This document shows, one piece after another, positions 53,411-61,321 of a DNA stretch of 64,000 nucleotides; within the stretch, counting starts at the first letter, position 1; each line of letters starts with the position of its first letter. Position numbers and translations under genes: made by a program. The notes under the pieces were generated by a model. The model had not been told where the DNA came from and did no database searches. It saw only the letters and a program-made list of their open reading frames with translations. The DNA is from Streptomyces griseocarneus (lineage in GTDB: Bacteria > Actinomycetota > Actinomycetes > Streptomycetales > Streptomycetaceae). The stretch covers positions 78,077 through 142,076 of the forward strand of contig NZ_BNBL01000015.1 in the NCBI RefSeq assembly GCF_014655595.1. The letters are read 5' to 3'.

Positions 53411-54409
53411 CTACCTCCGCGGGGACGGGTTCGGGGCCTCCCAGGCGGGCCCGACGGACAGGTAGGTGGTGCGGAGGAGGGGGTCGCCGGCCCGGAGCTT
53501 CTGTGTCCCCCACGACAGGCCGTCGTTCCGCGCCGTGGTCACCATCTCCAGCGCGTGGAACGTCCCGGTGTCGATGATCAGTCGCAGGCGCCAGGTGTCG
53601 GCGTCCAGGTCGACGGCCGTGCCGGGGCGACCGGTGCTGTCCTTGACCTGCTCGGTCACCCGTGCCCCGGGAATCCCGGTGAGGACCTTGAACAGGGCGG
53701 CCCGCAGCCGCGGTTCGGCGGGTGAGCGGGCGAGCAGGTCCTCGATGCCGCTGAAGAGCCCCTCCTCGGCCGACTCCCCGGTGGCCTTCCCGAGGAGCCG
53801 GGCGCGCAGCGCGTCCGGGTCGGTGGGCAGCTTCTCGAGCTCGTCCCACATGATCGGATTGCGGCCGATCCAGAAGGCCGTCCCCGCCATCCCCGCCTCG
53901 GAGTACTCCCGGACCGGACCGTCACCGAACTGCCCGCGTTTGTCGTTCCGGCTCAGCCAGACGGTCTCGTACGACTCGTCCCGCCGGTCCTTCTCGCTGC
54001 TCCGGTTCCACTGGAAGGTCCGCACCTTCCAGTACGGTGCCGTCCCCGTCCGCTCCTGTACCGCCGTCCGCTCCGCCGCCGGGGAGCTGCCGTGCCCGTT
54101 CCCGGAATCCGACCAGGGCTGGAGCGCGACACCCAGCGCGACCGCCACGACCGCCGCCGCCGAGACGAGCACGGGAAGGCGCCGCCGCCACGTCCGCACC
54201 GGGACGACCTCGGCCAGCGGCTCCCGTTCGAGCTCGAGGGCCGGCCCTTCCCCGTCCGCCTGGCCGGCCGCCGCCGACCGCACCGCGGCCAGCGCCGCGG
54301 CGACGACGTCCGCCGAGGGCGGCGCGACCTTGCCCGCGGCCCTCAACCGCCCGGCACCGGGGAAGTCGAGGAGGTCCCTGTCGTCCGTGTTCCTGTCCTG
54401 TCCGGTCAT
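53411..54409 (-). CDS. CU044_5270-family membrane protein (second copy)
   Basis: A 332-aa protein whose ATG overlaps the sigma-factor stop (ATGA). A cytoplasmic head (RNTDDRDLLDFPGAGRLRAAGKV) precedes a transmembrane helix (LPVLVSAAAVVAVALGVALQP) and an outer domain with APYWKVRTFQWNRSS, IEDLLARSPAEPRLRAALFKVLTGIPG and AVDLDADTWRLRLIID. Same family and layout as 38321-39367, with divergent sequence. It converges on the ABC transporter 58 bp away. Confidence 0.8.
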   Translation of the reverse strand: MTGQDRNTDDRDLLDFPGAGRLRAAGKVAPPSADVVAAALAAVRSAAAGQADGEGPALELEREPLAEVVPVRTWRRRLPVLVSAAAVVAVALGVALQPWSDSGNGHGSSPAAERTAVQERTGTAPYWKVRTFQWNRSSEKDRRDESYETVWLSRNDKRGQFGDGPVREYSEAGMAGTAFWIGRNPIMWDELEKLPTDPDALRARLLGKATGESAEEGLFSGIEDLLARSPAEPRLRAALFKVLTGIPGARVTEQVKDSTGRPGTAVDLDADTWRLRLIIDTGTFHALEMVTTARNDGLSWGTQKLRAGDPLLRTTYLSVGPAWEAPNPSPRR

Positions 54410-54966
54410 GCGAGGTCTCCTGTCAGGGAAAGCGGGGCGGAGGGGCCGAGCGCCGCACGCAGGCGGGTGCGCGCCCGGTGCAGACGGGACCTGGCCGTGC
54501 CCGCGGGAACGCCGACGACGGCCGCGGCCTCGGTGGGGCTGAGCTGCTCCCACGCGATCAGGAGCAGCAGCTCCCGCTCCACGGCCGGCAGCTCGGCCAG
54601 GGTCCGGCGCATCAGCGGCGCGACCGCCGCCGCGTCCAGCCTGCGGTCGACGGCGTGCCACGGGTCGCTGCTCGCCTCGCCGGCGAGCGCGGCGGCGGCC
54701 CCTGGCCGTTCCTGTCCGCGCCAGTGCGCGGCCAGCACATTGCGGGCCACACCGAAGAGCCACGCCCGGACCGGCCCACGGGCCGCGTCATAGGTGCCGC
54801 GCCCCGCGTAGGCCCGCAGCCACGCCTCGGCCAGCAGATCGTCCGCCGCACCGGGCGCCCGGCGCGCGAAGTAGCCGTGCAACGCCCTCGAATGGCGCTC
54901 CACGAGCGGTTCGAAGGCCGACGCGTCGGTTCCCGAGCGCGCCAGCAGTTCCTCGTCCGTTGCCAC
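54406..54966 (-). CDS. ECF-family RNA polymerase sigma factor (second copy)
   Basis: A 186-aa sigma factor with GTG start 54966 and AGGGGAGGT upstream. Region 2 reads FEPLVERHSRALHGYFARRAPGAADDLLAEAWLRAY; region 4 reads LAELPAVERELLLLIAWEQLSPTEAAAVVGVPAGTARSRLHRARTRL. It is coupled to the CU044_5270 gene. Whether it controls the neighbouring peptide cluster cannot be told from sequence. Confidence 0.88.
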   Translation of the reverse strand: MATDEELLARSGTDASAFEPLVERHSRALHGYFARRAPGAADDLLAEAWLRAYAGRGTYDAARGPVRAWLFGVARNVLAAHWRGQERPGAAAALAGEASSDPWHAVDRRLDAAAVAPLMRRTLAELPAVERELLLLIAWEQLSPTEAAAVVGVPAGTARSRLHRARTRLRAALGPSAPLSLTGDLA

Positions 54967-55153
54967 GGACCTCCCCTTCCCCGGGCCACGCCTTCCGCGG
55001 CCCCCTCCCCTTCTTGTCTCCGCCCCGCAAAAGCGTTCGCGCCTCTGGAGCGGGCCCGGGCGGCCGCGCCCGGATCACCGGCAGTCGTCAAGGTCGTCCT
55101 CGTCCTTCGCCTCGCATCGGCATGAGGCCGAAACGATTCAGTAGCATCGGGCG

Positions 55154-55963
55154 ATGATTCGTCCCCGGCTGATCGCCACCGATCTCGACGGCACTCTCCT
55201 GCGCAACGACGGCACCCTCTCCGAACGCACACTGCACGCCCTGCGTACCGCCACCGATGCCGGCGCGGAGGTTGTCTTCGTCACCGCCCGACCGCCCCGG
55301 TTCGTCGACGCGCTCGCCACCGCGGCCGGCCTCGTCGGGACAGCGGTGTGCAGCAACGGTGCACTCGTCTATGACGTCGAGACGCGCACCGTCATCGAGT
55401 CCCGCGCCCTGCCTGTTCGCGCCGCCCGCAAGGTGGCCGTCGCACTGTCGGATGCCATACCGGGGGTGGGCTTTGCCGTGGAGACGGGCCATCAGGTCTT
55501 TTACGAGCCCGGCTACGGACTGCGTCTTCCCGAGGACTCCGAAGCAGAATCGGCCGTGCCGTCGCTGGTGGATCTGTGGACGATGGACGTTCCCATCGTG
55601 AAACTGCTCGCCTGGTCGGCGCGGCTCGACACGGACCTGTTGCTCGCCGTTGCGGAAGAATCAGCTGGCAGTGAGGCGCAGTTCACCCACTCCGGCGGTC
55701 GCGGCCTGCTGGAGATCAGTGCGCCAGGCGTCACCAAGGCCGGCACTCTCTCGGCGCTCTGCGCCGAGCGCGGCATCGCCGCCGCCGAGGTCATCGCCTT
55801 CGGCGACATGCCCAACGACCTGACCGTCCTGAAGTGGGCGGGCACTGCCTACGCCATGGGCAATGCCCACCCAGCCGTACTCTCCGCAGTGAAGCGGCAC
55901 ACGGCATCCAATGAGGAGGACGGCGTGGCCGACGTCCTCGAGCAGATCTTCAACCGCGCCTGA
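55154..55963 (+). CDS. Cof-type HAD hydrolase
   Basis: A 269-aa haloacid-dehalogenase-like phosphatase of the Cof/IIB subfamily. Motif I is LIATDLDGTLL with nucleophile Asp (DLDGT), motif II lies in VVFVTARPP, motif III Lys is in VTKAGTLSAL and motif IV is IAFGDMPNDLTVLKWAG. Members dephosphorylate sugar phosphates, riboflavin precursors or pyridoxal phosphate; the substrate is not determinable. Confidence 0.88.
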   Translation: MIRPRLIATDLDGTLLRNDGTLSERTLHALRTATDAGAEVVFVTARPPRFVDALATAAGLVGTAVCSNGALVYDVETRTVIESRALPVRAARKVAVALSDAIPGVGFAVETGHQVFYEPGYGLRLPEDSEAESAVPSLVDLWTMDVPIVKLLAWSARLDTDLLLAVAEESAGSEAQFTHSGGRGLLEISAPGVTKAGTLSALCAERGIAAAEVIAFGDMPNDLTVLKWAGTAYAMGNAHPAVLSAVKRHTASNEEDGVADVLEQIFNRA

Positions 55964-56009
55964 ACCCTGCCCCACAAGCGCGAGCCCGCCGGCGTATGAC
56001 CGCGGCGCC

Positions 56010-56138
56010 TGCCCGGGAGCCTGGTCACCTGGCAGCAGTTACGCGAGGTGGGGCTGAGTCCAGGTGGCCACGGCCATCTGCTGGCGTCGGCTCAAGAGCC
56101 ACCGCCTGTATGACGCCGGCGCGACAGCGGCTGGCTAG
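56010..56138 (+). pseudogene. Remnant of an RRQRL-motif zinc-binding protein
   Basis: The reading SLVTWQQLREVGLSPGG shifts frame into VATAICWRRLKSHRLYDAG. Together they resemble the N-terminal part of the RRQRL-motif zinc-binding proteins found on actinomycete plasmids and integrative elements. The rest is missing. A missing 8-base repeat unit would explain the frame break. Judged by eye on about 40 residues. Confidence 0.35.
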
Positions 56139-56737
56139 AGCGAGACCTTCCGTTCATCGGCTTTGAGACCACGAAGCGTCCACAGTCCGTAGAGGGCCAG
56201 CAGCGGTTTGAGAACTGCCCACTCGCCGGGGCGATAGTCATCCGCGGCCACGAGTCGCTCAGCAAGATCAGGGCGCTGCCGGCGCAAGTACGCGCGGGCC
56301 TTGAGCGCGTGAGCCGGCTGGGAGGCGATCTTGATGCGGTCGACGCCTTCGAGCAATGGGATCACGTTCGTCACGTTCTCCCACGTCGTCCTGCTCTGGT
56401 CCTCGATGAGCACGTGGCCATCGAACTTGAGCACAGACTTCGCGTAGTCGGCCATCAGCTGGGCCTCAGCCGGACCGCTGCCGGTTGCACCGCCACTGAA
56501 GATCACCCGGGTGTCGCGCGCTTTGCCGGAGGCAATGGATCGAAGCCCAGCACGGACTCGCCACCGGTTGATGGTGTTGATCGCCGCGTGCGGATTGCGG
56601 TAGCCCAGCACAACCACCGCCTCGGAAGCTCCGACACTGTTCCCGACGAGCGTTCGAGACCAACGCCGGTTCAAACACTCGCCCCAGACCAGGGCAGCGG
56701 CCCCACCGCCCATTACCCATCCCCACGCTGATCGCAT
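56135..56737 (-). CDS. DUF218/YdcF-like protein (ElyC/SanA family)
   Basis: A 200-aa protein with a hydrophobic N-terminus (SAWGWVMGGGAAALVWGE) and the DUF218 core: AVVVLGYRNPHAA, VIFSGGATGSGPAEAQLMADYA, ILIEDQSRTTWENV-type motif (HVLIEDQSRTTWENVTN) and KIASQPAHALKARAYLRR. SanA/ElyC/YdcF proteins act in envelope or vancomycin-related physiology, with unclear chemistry. The N-terminal helix suggests membrane attachment. Confidence 0.8.
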   Translation of the reverse strand: MRSAWGWVMGGGAAALVWGECLNRRWSRTLVGNSVGASEAVVVLGYRNPHAAINTINRWRVRAGLRSIASGKARDTRVIFSGGATGSGPAEAQLMADYAKSVLKFDGHVLIEDQSRTTWENVTNVIPLLEGVDRIKIASQPAHALKARAYLRRQRPDLAERLVAADDYRPGEWAVLKPLLALYGLWTLRGLKADERKVSL

Positions 56738-56759
56738 ACAACAAGCCTAGGACGCCTCG

Positions 56760-56889
56760 GCACCGAGAGGCGGCGTGCTCGACGAGGTACCCGCGGTAGC
56801 CGCCGACCCAGACCTTGCGGATTGCGGGGTGGTCCGCAGCCACGCGGTCGATGAGCCGAGTGCCGGCGACAGGGTCCTGGACAGAGTGC
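56760..56889 (-). pseudogene. IS5-family transposase remnant
   Basis: The minus strand reads VQDPVAGTRLIDRVAADHPAIRKVW then VGGYRGYLVEHAASR. This matches the middle of IS5-type transposases (AAxHPxIRKVWxDGGYR). The first Asp of the usual VDGGYR is missing. No ends or ORF remain. Confidence 0.65.
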
Positions 56890-56972
56890 GGAACATCCGC
56901 CGGCGAGCACGGGCCACGTCCCAGAGGAGAACCGGGCCTTGGACAGTTGTGGCTCGCAACGTGCCTGGGTGC

Positions 56973-57854
56973 CTATGGCCGTGCGAGGCGGGCGAGGTCG
57001 GTGGGGGTCAGGCGCAGACGGCCTGCGGCCACGTTCTCCTCCAACTCGGCCACGGTCCGGGCGCCCAGGAGGACCGCGTCCGAGGGGTACCGGGCGAGGA
57101 GCCAGGCCAGGGCAGTCTGGGCCCGGGTCGCTGCGTGCCGGGTGGCCACCGCGTCGAGCGCCCGCAGCTGTTCCTCGTCGGCTGTGCGGAGCATCTCATC
57201 GGCGGATTCGTAACGCGCTACGAACACCACGCCGCGCTCCCGGCAGGCGGCCCGGAGATCGTCGTCCTGCGGGCGGAAGAGGTCGAAGTCGGCCTGCACC
57301 GCGGCGATCGGGGTTATCCCACAGGCCAGGGACACTCCCTCGGGCCAGCATTCATTGAGACCGATGTGCCGGATGAGCCCGCGCTCACGCAGGTCGGCGA
57401 GGACCTCCAGCCCCTGCGGGAGCGGAACACCGTCGTTGTCGCTCGTGACGCCGCCGAACAGCAGCACCAGGTCCAGCTGCTCTCTGCCCAGCTCGGACAG
57501 ATCATTGTCGACATTCCCGGCCAGCGCCCGGGCCTCGCGGTAGGCGTACGGCGACCGCCACCCGTCCTCCTCGACGCCTGCCGTGGTGGCGACTACGAGG
57601 TCGGCCGGGCAGGGTTGAATCGCTTCTCGGATCAGTCCGTTGGCCACGCGGGGGCGGTATCGCTCACCGGAGTCAATGTGGGTGATGCCAAGCTCCACCG
57701 CGCGCCGCAGCACAGCCAGAGACGCCAGGCGGTCCTTGGGATGTCCGAAACCGTGAGGCCCGAGCAGCCGATTCGTACCGAGGCCGATCCGGCTCACCTC
57801 GAGCCCAGGAGCGAGCAGAACGGATCCACCCGGCGCGGCACGATTCTCACTCAT
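56973..57854 (-). CDS. Aldo/keto reductase-family protein, atypical active site
   Basis: A 293-aa (beta/alpha)8 protein with the AKR outline: VSRIGLGTNRLLG, GITHIDSGERYRPR, EVLADLRERGLIRHIGLNECWPEG and QTALAWLLARYPSDAVLLGARTVAELEEN near the C-terminus. In active AKRs the Lys sits in the IxTK strand and the His in LxxxHxxD. Here the strands read VVATTAG (Thr) and LVLLFGG (no His), so it may not be a standard reductase. The Asp and Tyr positions are retained (DSGERY). Its ATG overlaps the stop of the gene upstream. Confidence 0.82.
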   Translation of the reverse strand: MSENRAAPGGSVLLAPGLEVSRIGLGTNRLLGPHGFGHPKDRLASLAVLRRAVELGITHIDSGERYRPRVANGLIREAIQPCPADLVVATTAGVEEDGWRSPYAYREARALAGNVDNDLSELGREQLDLVLLFGGVTSDNDGVPLPQGLEVLADLRERGLIRHIGLNECWPEGVSLACGITPIAAVQADFDLFRPQDDDLRAACRERGVVFVARYESADEMLRTADEEQLRALDAVATRHAATRAQTALAWLLARYPSDAVLLGARTVAELEENVAAGRLRLTPTDLARLARP

Positions 57855-58262
57855 GGCAGTCTCCCTCGTTCATCAAGACGGCCCCATCCTCTCGCGTGCC
57901 GAGCCCACGTCCTGCGATCGATCCTGCTGAAGGCAGCACGGAAGATGGGCAGCAGGTCATCGGGCATGCGATAGCCGATGGCGTGCTGCCACGAGGAGTT
58001 GTCGGGGTCGTAGAGCGGGGCGATTTGGTCAGACCTGGGCGGGAGCCCATGAGCATGGTGCAGAGCCAGCGCCCCCCGGGGGCGGCGGCCAGCGCGAGGA
58101 CCTGGGCGCGGGCGCGATCGACGGGCGGGCTGAGCGGGCTGGGGTCGGCCACCAGCTCGGCGCGCTTCCGGGCTGTTTCCGCCTCGTCGTCCGCTTTCTC
58201 GTCCGGCTCGGAGGTGCTCGGAGGTGCTCGGAGGTGCTCGGAGCGTAGATGTCCCGGTCCAT
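57851..58262 (-). pseudogene. Frameshifted small gene coupled to the AKR
   Basis: The reading starts at ATG 58262, shifts frame inside a 10-bp tandem repeat (58206-58243), continues as AETARKRAELVADPSPLSPP and GGRWLCTMLMGSRPG, then shifts again near 58030 to carry APLYDPDNSSWQHAIGYRM and PDDLLPIFRAAFSRIDRRTW. The final TGA overlaps the AKR start as ATGA, which argues for a real gene now broken. No family recognised. Confidence 0.45.
58206..58243. repeat. GCTCGGAGGT tandem repeat
   Basis: The 10-bp unit GCTCGGAGGT occurs three times and is followed by a partial fourth. It lies inside the small gene upstream of the AKR and coincides with one of its frame shifts, so copy-number slippage is a likely cause. 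Confidence 0.7.
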
Positions 58263-58289
58263 CGCTCTGGCGTGAATGCGGGCTACGAC

Positions 58290-59390
58290 TTACGGGCTGA
58301 CGGCGAGGACGATGTAGGCGGCCAGCAAGGAAAGGTGTACGCCGCTCTGGAGGAGGGTCGCACGGCCCGGCACCACGGTGAGCGTGCCGACGGTGACCGT
58401 GAGGGCGAGAAGGACCGTGTGAGTGGCCCCGAGGCCCAGGACCAGTGGCCCCTCCAGCCACAGGGACGCGACGGCGACCGCGGGAATGGTCAGGCCGATG
58501 CTGGCCATGGCCGAGCCGAGGGCCAGGTTGAGGCTGGTCTGGATCCGGTCGCGCCGAGCCGCCCGCACGGCGGCGATGGTCTCGGGCAGCAGGACCAGCA
58601 GGGCGATCACGACCCCCACCACCGACTGGGGCAGACCGGCACCGGCCACACCGCGCTCGATGGTGGGCGACGTGACCTTCGCGAGCCCGACGACCGCGAC
58701 CAGGGCCAGTCCCAGCAGCGCGAGACTGGCGCGCGCGGCGCGTGCCGTGGGCGGCTCGACATGATCCTCGACGTCGACGACCTCGCCGGTGCTGGTCAGG
58801 GGCAGGAAGTAGCTGCGGTGCCGCACGGTCTGGGTCGCCACGAACAGCCCGTAGAGCACCAGCGCGGCCAGCGCGGCGAACACCAGCTGAGCTGAGGAGA
58901 ACTGCGGCCCCGGCGTGCTGGTGGTGAAGGTGGGCAGGACCAGGCTCAGCCCCGCCAGCGTCGCCACCGTCGCCAGCGCCGCACCGGTGCCCTCGGCGTT
59001 GAACACGGCGACACGCCGCTTGAGCGTGCCCACCAGCAGGGACAGCCCCACGATCCCGTTGCATGTGATCATCAGGGCGGCGAAGACGGTGTCGCGCGCC
59101 AGCGTGGCACCCTTGCCGCCGCTGTCGGCCATGAGGGTGACGATCAGGGCGACCTCGATGACGGTCACCGCGAGTGCCAGGACCAGGGAGCCGAACGGTT
59201 CGCCCACCCGGTGCGCGATCACCTCCGCGTGGTGCACAGCCGCCAGCACCGCCCCCGCCAGGCAGCAGCCCACCAGCGCCATCACCCCGGCCGGCGGCTC
59301 ACGCCCCCAGGTCGCGGCCAGGACGCCGACCGCCACCACCGGCACCAGTACGTACCACCGCGCTGCCGACCACCGCACACCGACCTCCAT
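58290..59390 (-). CDS. Ca2+:H+ antiporter (ChaA type, CaCA superfamily)
   Basis: A 366-aa cation/proton antiporter with about ten to eleven helices. The signature repeats are clear: VGEPFGSLVLALAVTVIEVALIV in the first half and a second acidic repeat near LLVLLPETIAAVRAARRDRIQTSLNLALGSAMASIGL; ARDTVFAALMITCNGIVGLSLL matches ChaA. It exports Ca2+ (and perhaps Na+/K+) in exchange for protons. The ATG at 59390 is chosen by homology; an extension upstream is Arg-rich. No strong Shine-Dalgarno is seen. Confidence 0.88.
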   Translation of the reverse strand: MEVGVRWSAARWYVLVPVVAVGVLAATWGREPPAGVMALVGCCLAGAVLAAVHHAEVIAHRVGEPFGSLVLALAVTVIEVALIVTLMADSGGKGATLARDTVFAALMITCNGIVGLSLLVGTLKRRVAVFNAEGTGAALATVATLAGLSLVLPTFTTSTPGPQFSSAQLVFAALAALVLYGLFVATQTVRHRSYFLPLTSTGEVVDVEDHVEPPTARAARASLALLGLALVAVVGLAKVTSPTIERGVAGAGLPQSVVGVVIALLVLLPETIAAVRAARRDRIQTSLNLALGSAMASIGLTIPAVAVASLWLEGPLVLGLGATHTVLLALTVTVGTLTVVPGRATLLQSGVHLSLLAAYIVLAVSP

Positions 59391-59728
59391 GAGCACGAGT
59401 CTGCGCCGCCACCCGCCCCGACGCACCAAGAGCGCGCACAAGCCGTCACCTTGCGTCAGCGAACCCGGCCCGGGCTGTGAGGCCCCTCATGGGGCCTGCG
59501 TCACATACGAAGCAGGGCCGTGGTGCCGAAGGTCCCGAATAGGGCATTCCGGCACGTTCGGGTGGGTGTTTTACGAGGTTTAGTCGTAGGTCACACCCTT
59601 TGTCAGGCGGTTTTCGGGCCGCTAACAATTGCGGAGTCGCACGGCGCCGTCGACCGAGAAACGGCGCTTCTTCTTTGCGCCAACGACGGCCACTGCGACG
59701 TAAGCGATCGGAAGGGTTTCAGTTCCTC
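59391..59728. promoter_or_regulatory. Leader of the transglycosylase gene with a hairpin followed by a T-rich run
   Basis: About 340 bp. GCGCCGT (59644-59650) and ACGGCGC (59661-59667) can pair and are followed by TTCTTCTTT, the look of an intrinsic terminator placed before the gene, so attenuation is possible. Streptomyces cell-wall hydrolase leaders often carry a c-di-AMP riboswitch; I do not find its conserved blocks here and do not call one. Confidence 0.4.
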
Positions 59729-60454
59729 ATGCGTTCCACCGTCTCCGGCTATACCGCTCTGTCCAAGGCCCACAAGTTCTCCGCCGCTGGTCTCGTGACC
59801 GCTGCTGGTGCCGCTGCGCTGACGTTCGCGCTGGTCCCGCAGGCCTCGGCCGCCGACGCTCACAGCGCGGGTGTGAAGCCGGTGGCGCTGAGCGCTCAGG
59901 AGTTCGGTGTGACGCAGGACGGCGAGCTGGCCAAGGCCGCCGACGACGCCGCCGTGAAGGCGGGCGTGGACGCGAAGGCCGCGGTGAAGGCGAAGGCGGA
60001 CGCCGAGGCGAAGGCCAAGGCCGACCGTGAGCGCGCCAGCCGTTCCACCGAGCGCAAGGCCCTCAAGCCCGCCGCCAAGCCCGCCCCGGCCAAGCCGGCC
60101 GCCAAGCCGGCCGCTCCGGTGAAGAAGGCCTATGCGGACAACCTGGACGGCTGGATCAGCGAGTCGCTGGACGTCCTGCGTGCCAAGGGCATCCCGGCTT
60201 CGTACGAGGGCATCAAGCGCAACATCATGCGTGAGTCCACCGGTAACCCGCGTGCGATCAACGACTGGGACGTCAATGCCGTGAACGGTGTGCCGTCGAA
60301 GGGTCTGCTGCAGATCATCGACCCCACCTTCAAGGCGTATCACGTCGAGGGCACGTCCTGGGACATCTACGACCCGGTCGCCAACATCACCGCTTCCTGC
60401 AACTACGCGGCCGACAAGTACGGCTCGATGGACAACGTCAACTCCGCGTACTGA
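59729..60454 (+). CDS. Secreted SLT-type transglycosylase
   Basis: A 241-aa exported muralytic protein. The signal peptide covers about residues 1-42 (HKFSAAGLVTAAGAAALTFALVPQASA). An Ala/Lys-rich linker with repeated AKA/KPAA units follows, and the C-terminal soluble-lytic-transglycosylase domain has IKRNIMRESTGNPRAINDWD (catalytic Glu in MRES), SKGLLQIIDPTFKAYHVEG and CNYAADKYGS. It cleaves peptidoglycan outside the membrane. Same domain as Streptomyces Swl/Rpf-neighbour enzymes. GGAAGGG is 12 bases before the ATG. Confidence 0.88.
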   Translation: MRSTVSGYTALSKAHKFSAAGLVTAAGAAALTFALVPQASAADAHSAGVKPVALSAQEFGVTQDGELAKAADDAAVKAGVDAKAAVKAKADAEAKAKADRERASRSTERKALKPAAKPAPAKPAAKPAAPVKKAYADNLDGWISESLDVLRAKGIPASYEGIKRNIMRESTGNPRAINDWDVNAVNGVPSKGLLQIIDPTFKAYHVEGTSWDIYDPVANITASCNYAADKYGSMDNVNSAY

Positions 60455-60482
60455 TCCGGACGCGACCCGCACAGAACGCGCC

Positions 60483-60516
60483 AGGGGCGCAGCACCCGCA
60501 CGGGAGCTGCGCCCCT
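60483..60516 (+). terminator. Hairpin terminator after the transglycosylase gene
   Basis: A perfect 11-bp inverted repeat (AGGGGCGCAGC / GCTGCGCCCCT) with a 12-base loop lies about 28 bp after the stop. Confidence 0.75.
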
Positions 60517-60548
60517 CGCGCATGCCGACTCCCACGTACCAGCTCCCA

Positions 60549-60572
60549 CGTACCGGCACACGTGCCGGTACG
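60549..60572. promoter_or_regulatory. Palindrome upstream of the DUF1992 gene
   Basis: Ten-base arms (CGTACCGGCA / TGCCGGTACG) around a four-base centre lie 43 bp before the DUF1992 start, with CCCACGTACC repeated beside it. It could be an operator. Confidence 0.4.
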
Positions 60573-60614
60573 CGCGCGGCGGTGGGATGCTGGGAACAAC
60601 GGGAGGAGCACACG

Positions 60615-61082
60615 GTGACCGAGCGCAAACCTCACGGAGTTGATTTCGAGTCCTGGGTCGACAAGCAGATCCGCGAGGCACAGCAGCGAGGCGAGTTCAG
60701 TGATCTACCGGGCTTCGGCAAGCCGCTGGCCGGGGTGAGCCGCCCCTACGACGAGGACTGGTGGATCAAGGAGAAGATGCGGCGCGAGCACGTCTCGTTC
60801 CTCCCGCCGGCGCTCGCCCTGCGCAAGGCGGCCGAGGATGCCCTCGCCGAAGCTCTCGAGGCCCGCTCGGAATCCGAGGCGCGCCGCGTCATCGAGGACA
60901 TCAACAAGGAGATCGGCGCGGCCCTGAAGATGCCGCCGCCCGGCCCGCCGCTCCTCCTGGGCCTCTTCGACGTCGAGGAGGTCGTCGCGACGTGGCGGCA
61001 GAACCGCCGGCGCGACGGAGGCAGAGACGGAGGCAACACCGGCCCAGGAGTCGATCTCGGACCCGGCCCCGCCGGGCGGTGA
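60615..61082 (+). CDS. DUF1992 (DnaJ-homologue subfamily C-like) protein
   Basis: A 155-aa protein with GTG start and GGGAGGAG upstream. It carries the DUF1992 signature: ESWVDKQIREAQQRGEFSDLPGFGKPL, a hallmark GEFxxLPGxGKPL, then DEDWWIKEKMRREHVSFLPPALALRKA. The C-terminal part is Gly/Asp-rich and disordered. Function unknown in bacteria; found across actinomycetes as a stand-alone gene. Confidence 0.85.
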   Translation: MTERKPHGVDFESWVDKQIREAQQRGEFSDLPGFGKPLAGVSRPYDEDWWIKEKMRREHVSFLPPALALRKAAEDALAEALEARSESEARRVIEDINKEIGAALKMPPPGPPLLLGLFDVEEVVATWRQNRRRDGGRDGGNTGPGVDLGPGPAGR

Positions 61083-61321
61083 TGCGACTCCTGTCGGAGC
61101 CCGGCTCTGGCGGGCTCCTGAGACGGCCAGGCAGCCGTCGTTCTGGAGCCGGCGCAAGATATTTCCACTGCTGCCCTCCACGGCGCAATTTTCCACCACG
61201 CCTCTTGGGCTACCCCGCTCTTTTTGGCGATCCAATTGCGCGCGATTCGTCCTATCGTTCCCCTGCCCGGTCGTCACGCCCCCGTCGACGGCCGTACTGA
61301 TCTCGAGATGGGCGGGCACAC

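Noticed and set aside
59480..59728. Possible c-di-AMP (ydaO) riboswitch in front of the transglycosylase gene
   Set aside because: Such a switch is expected from the gene type, but the conserved sequence blocks were not found; only a hairpin with a T-rich run is visible.
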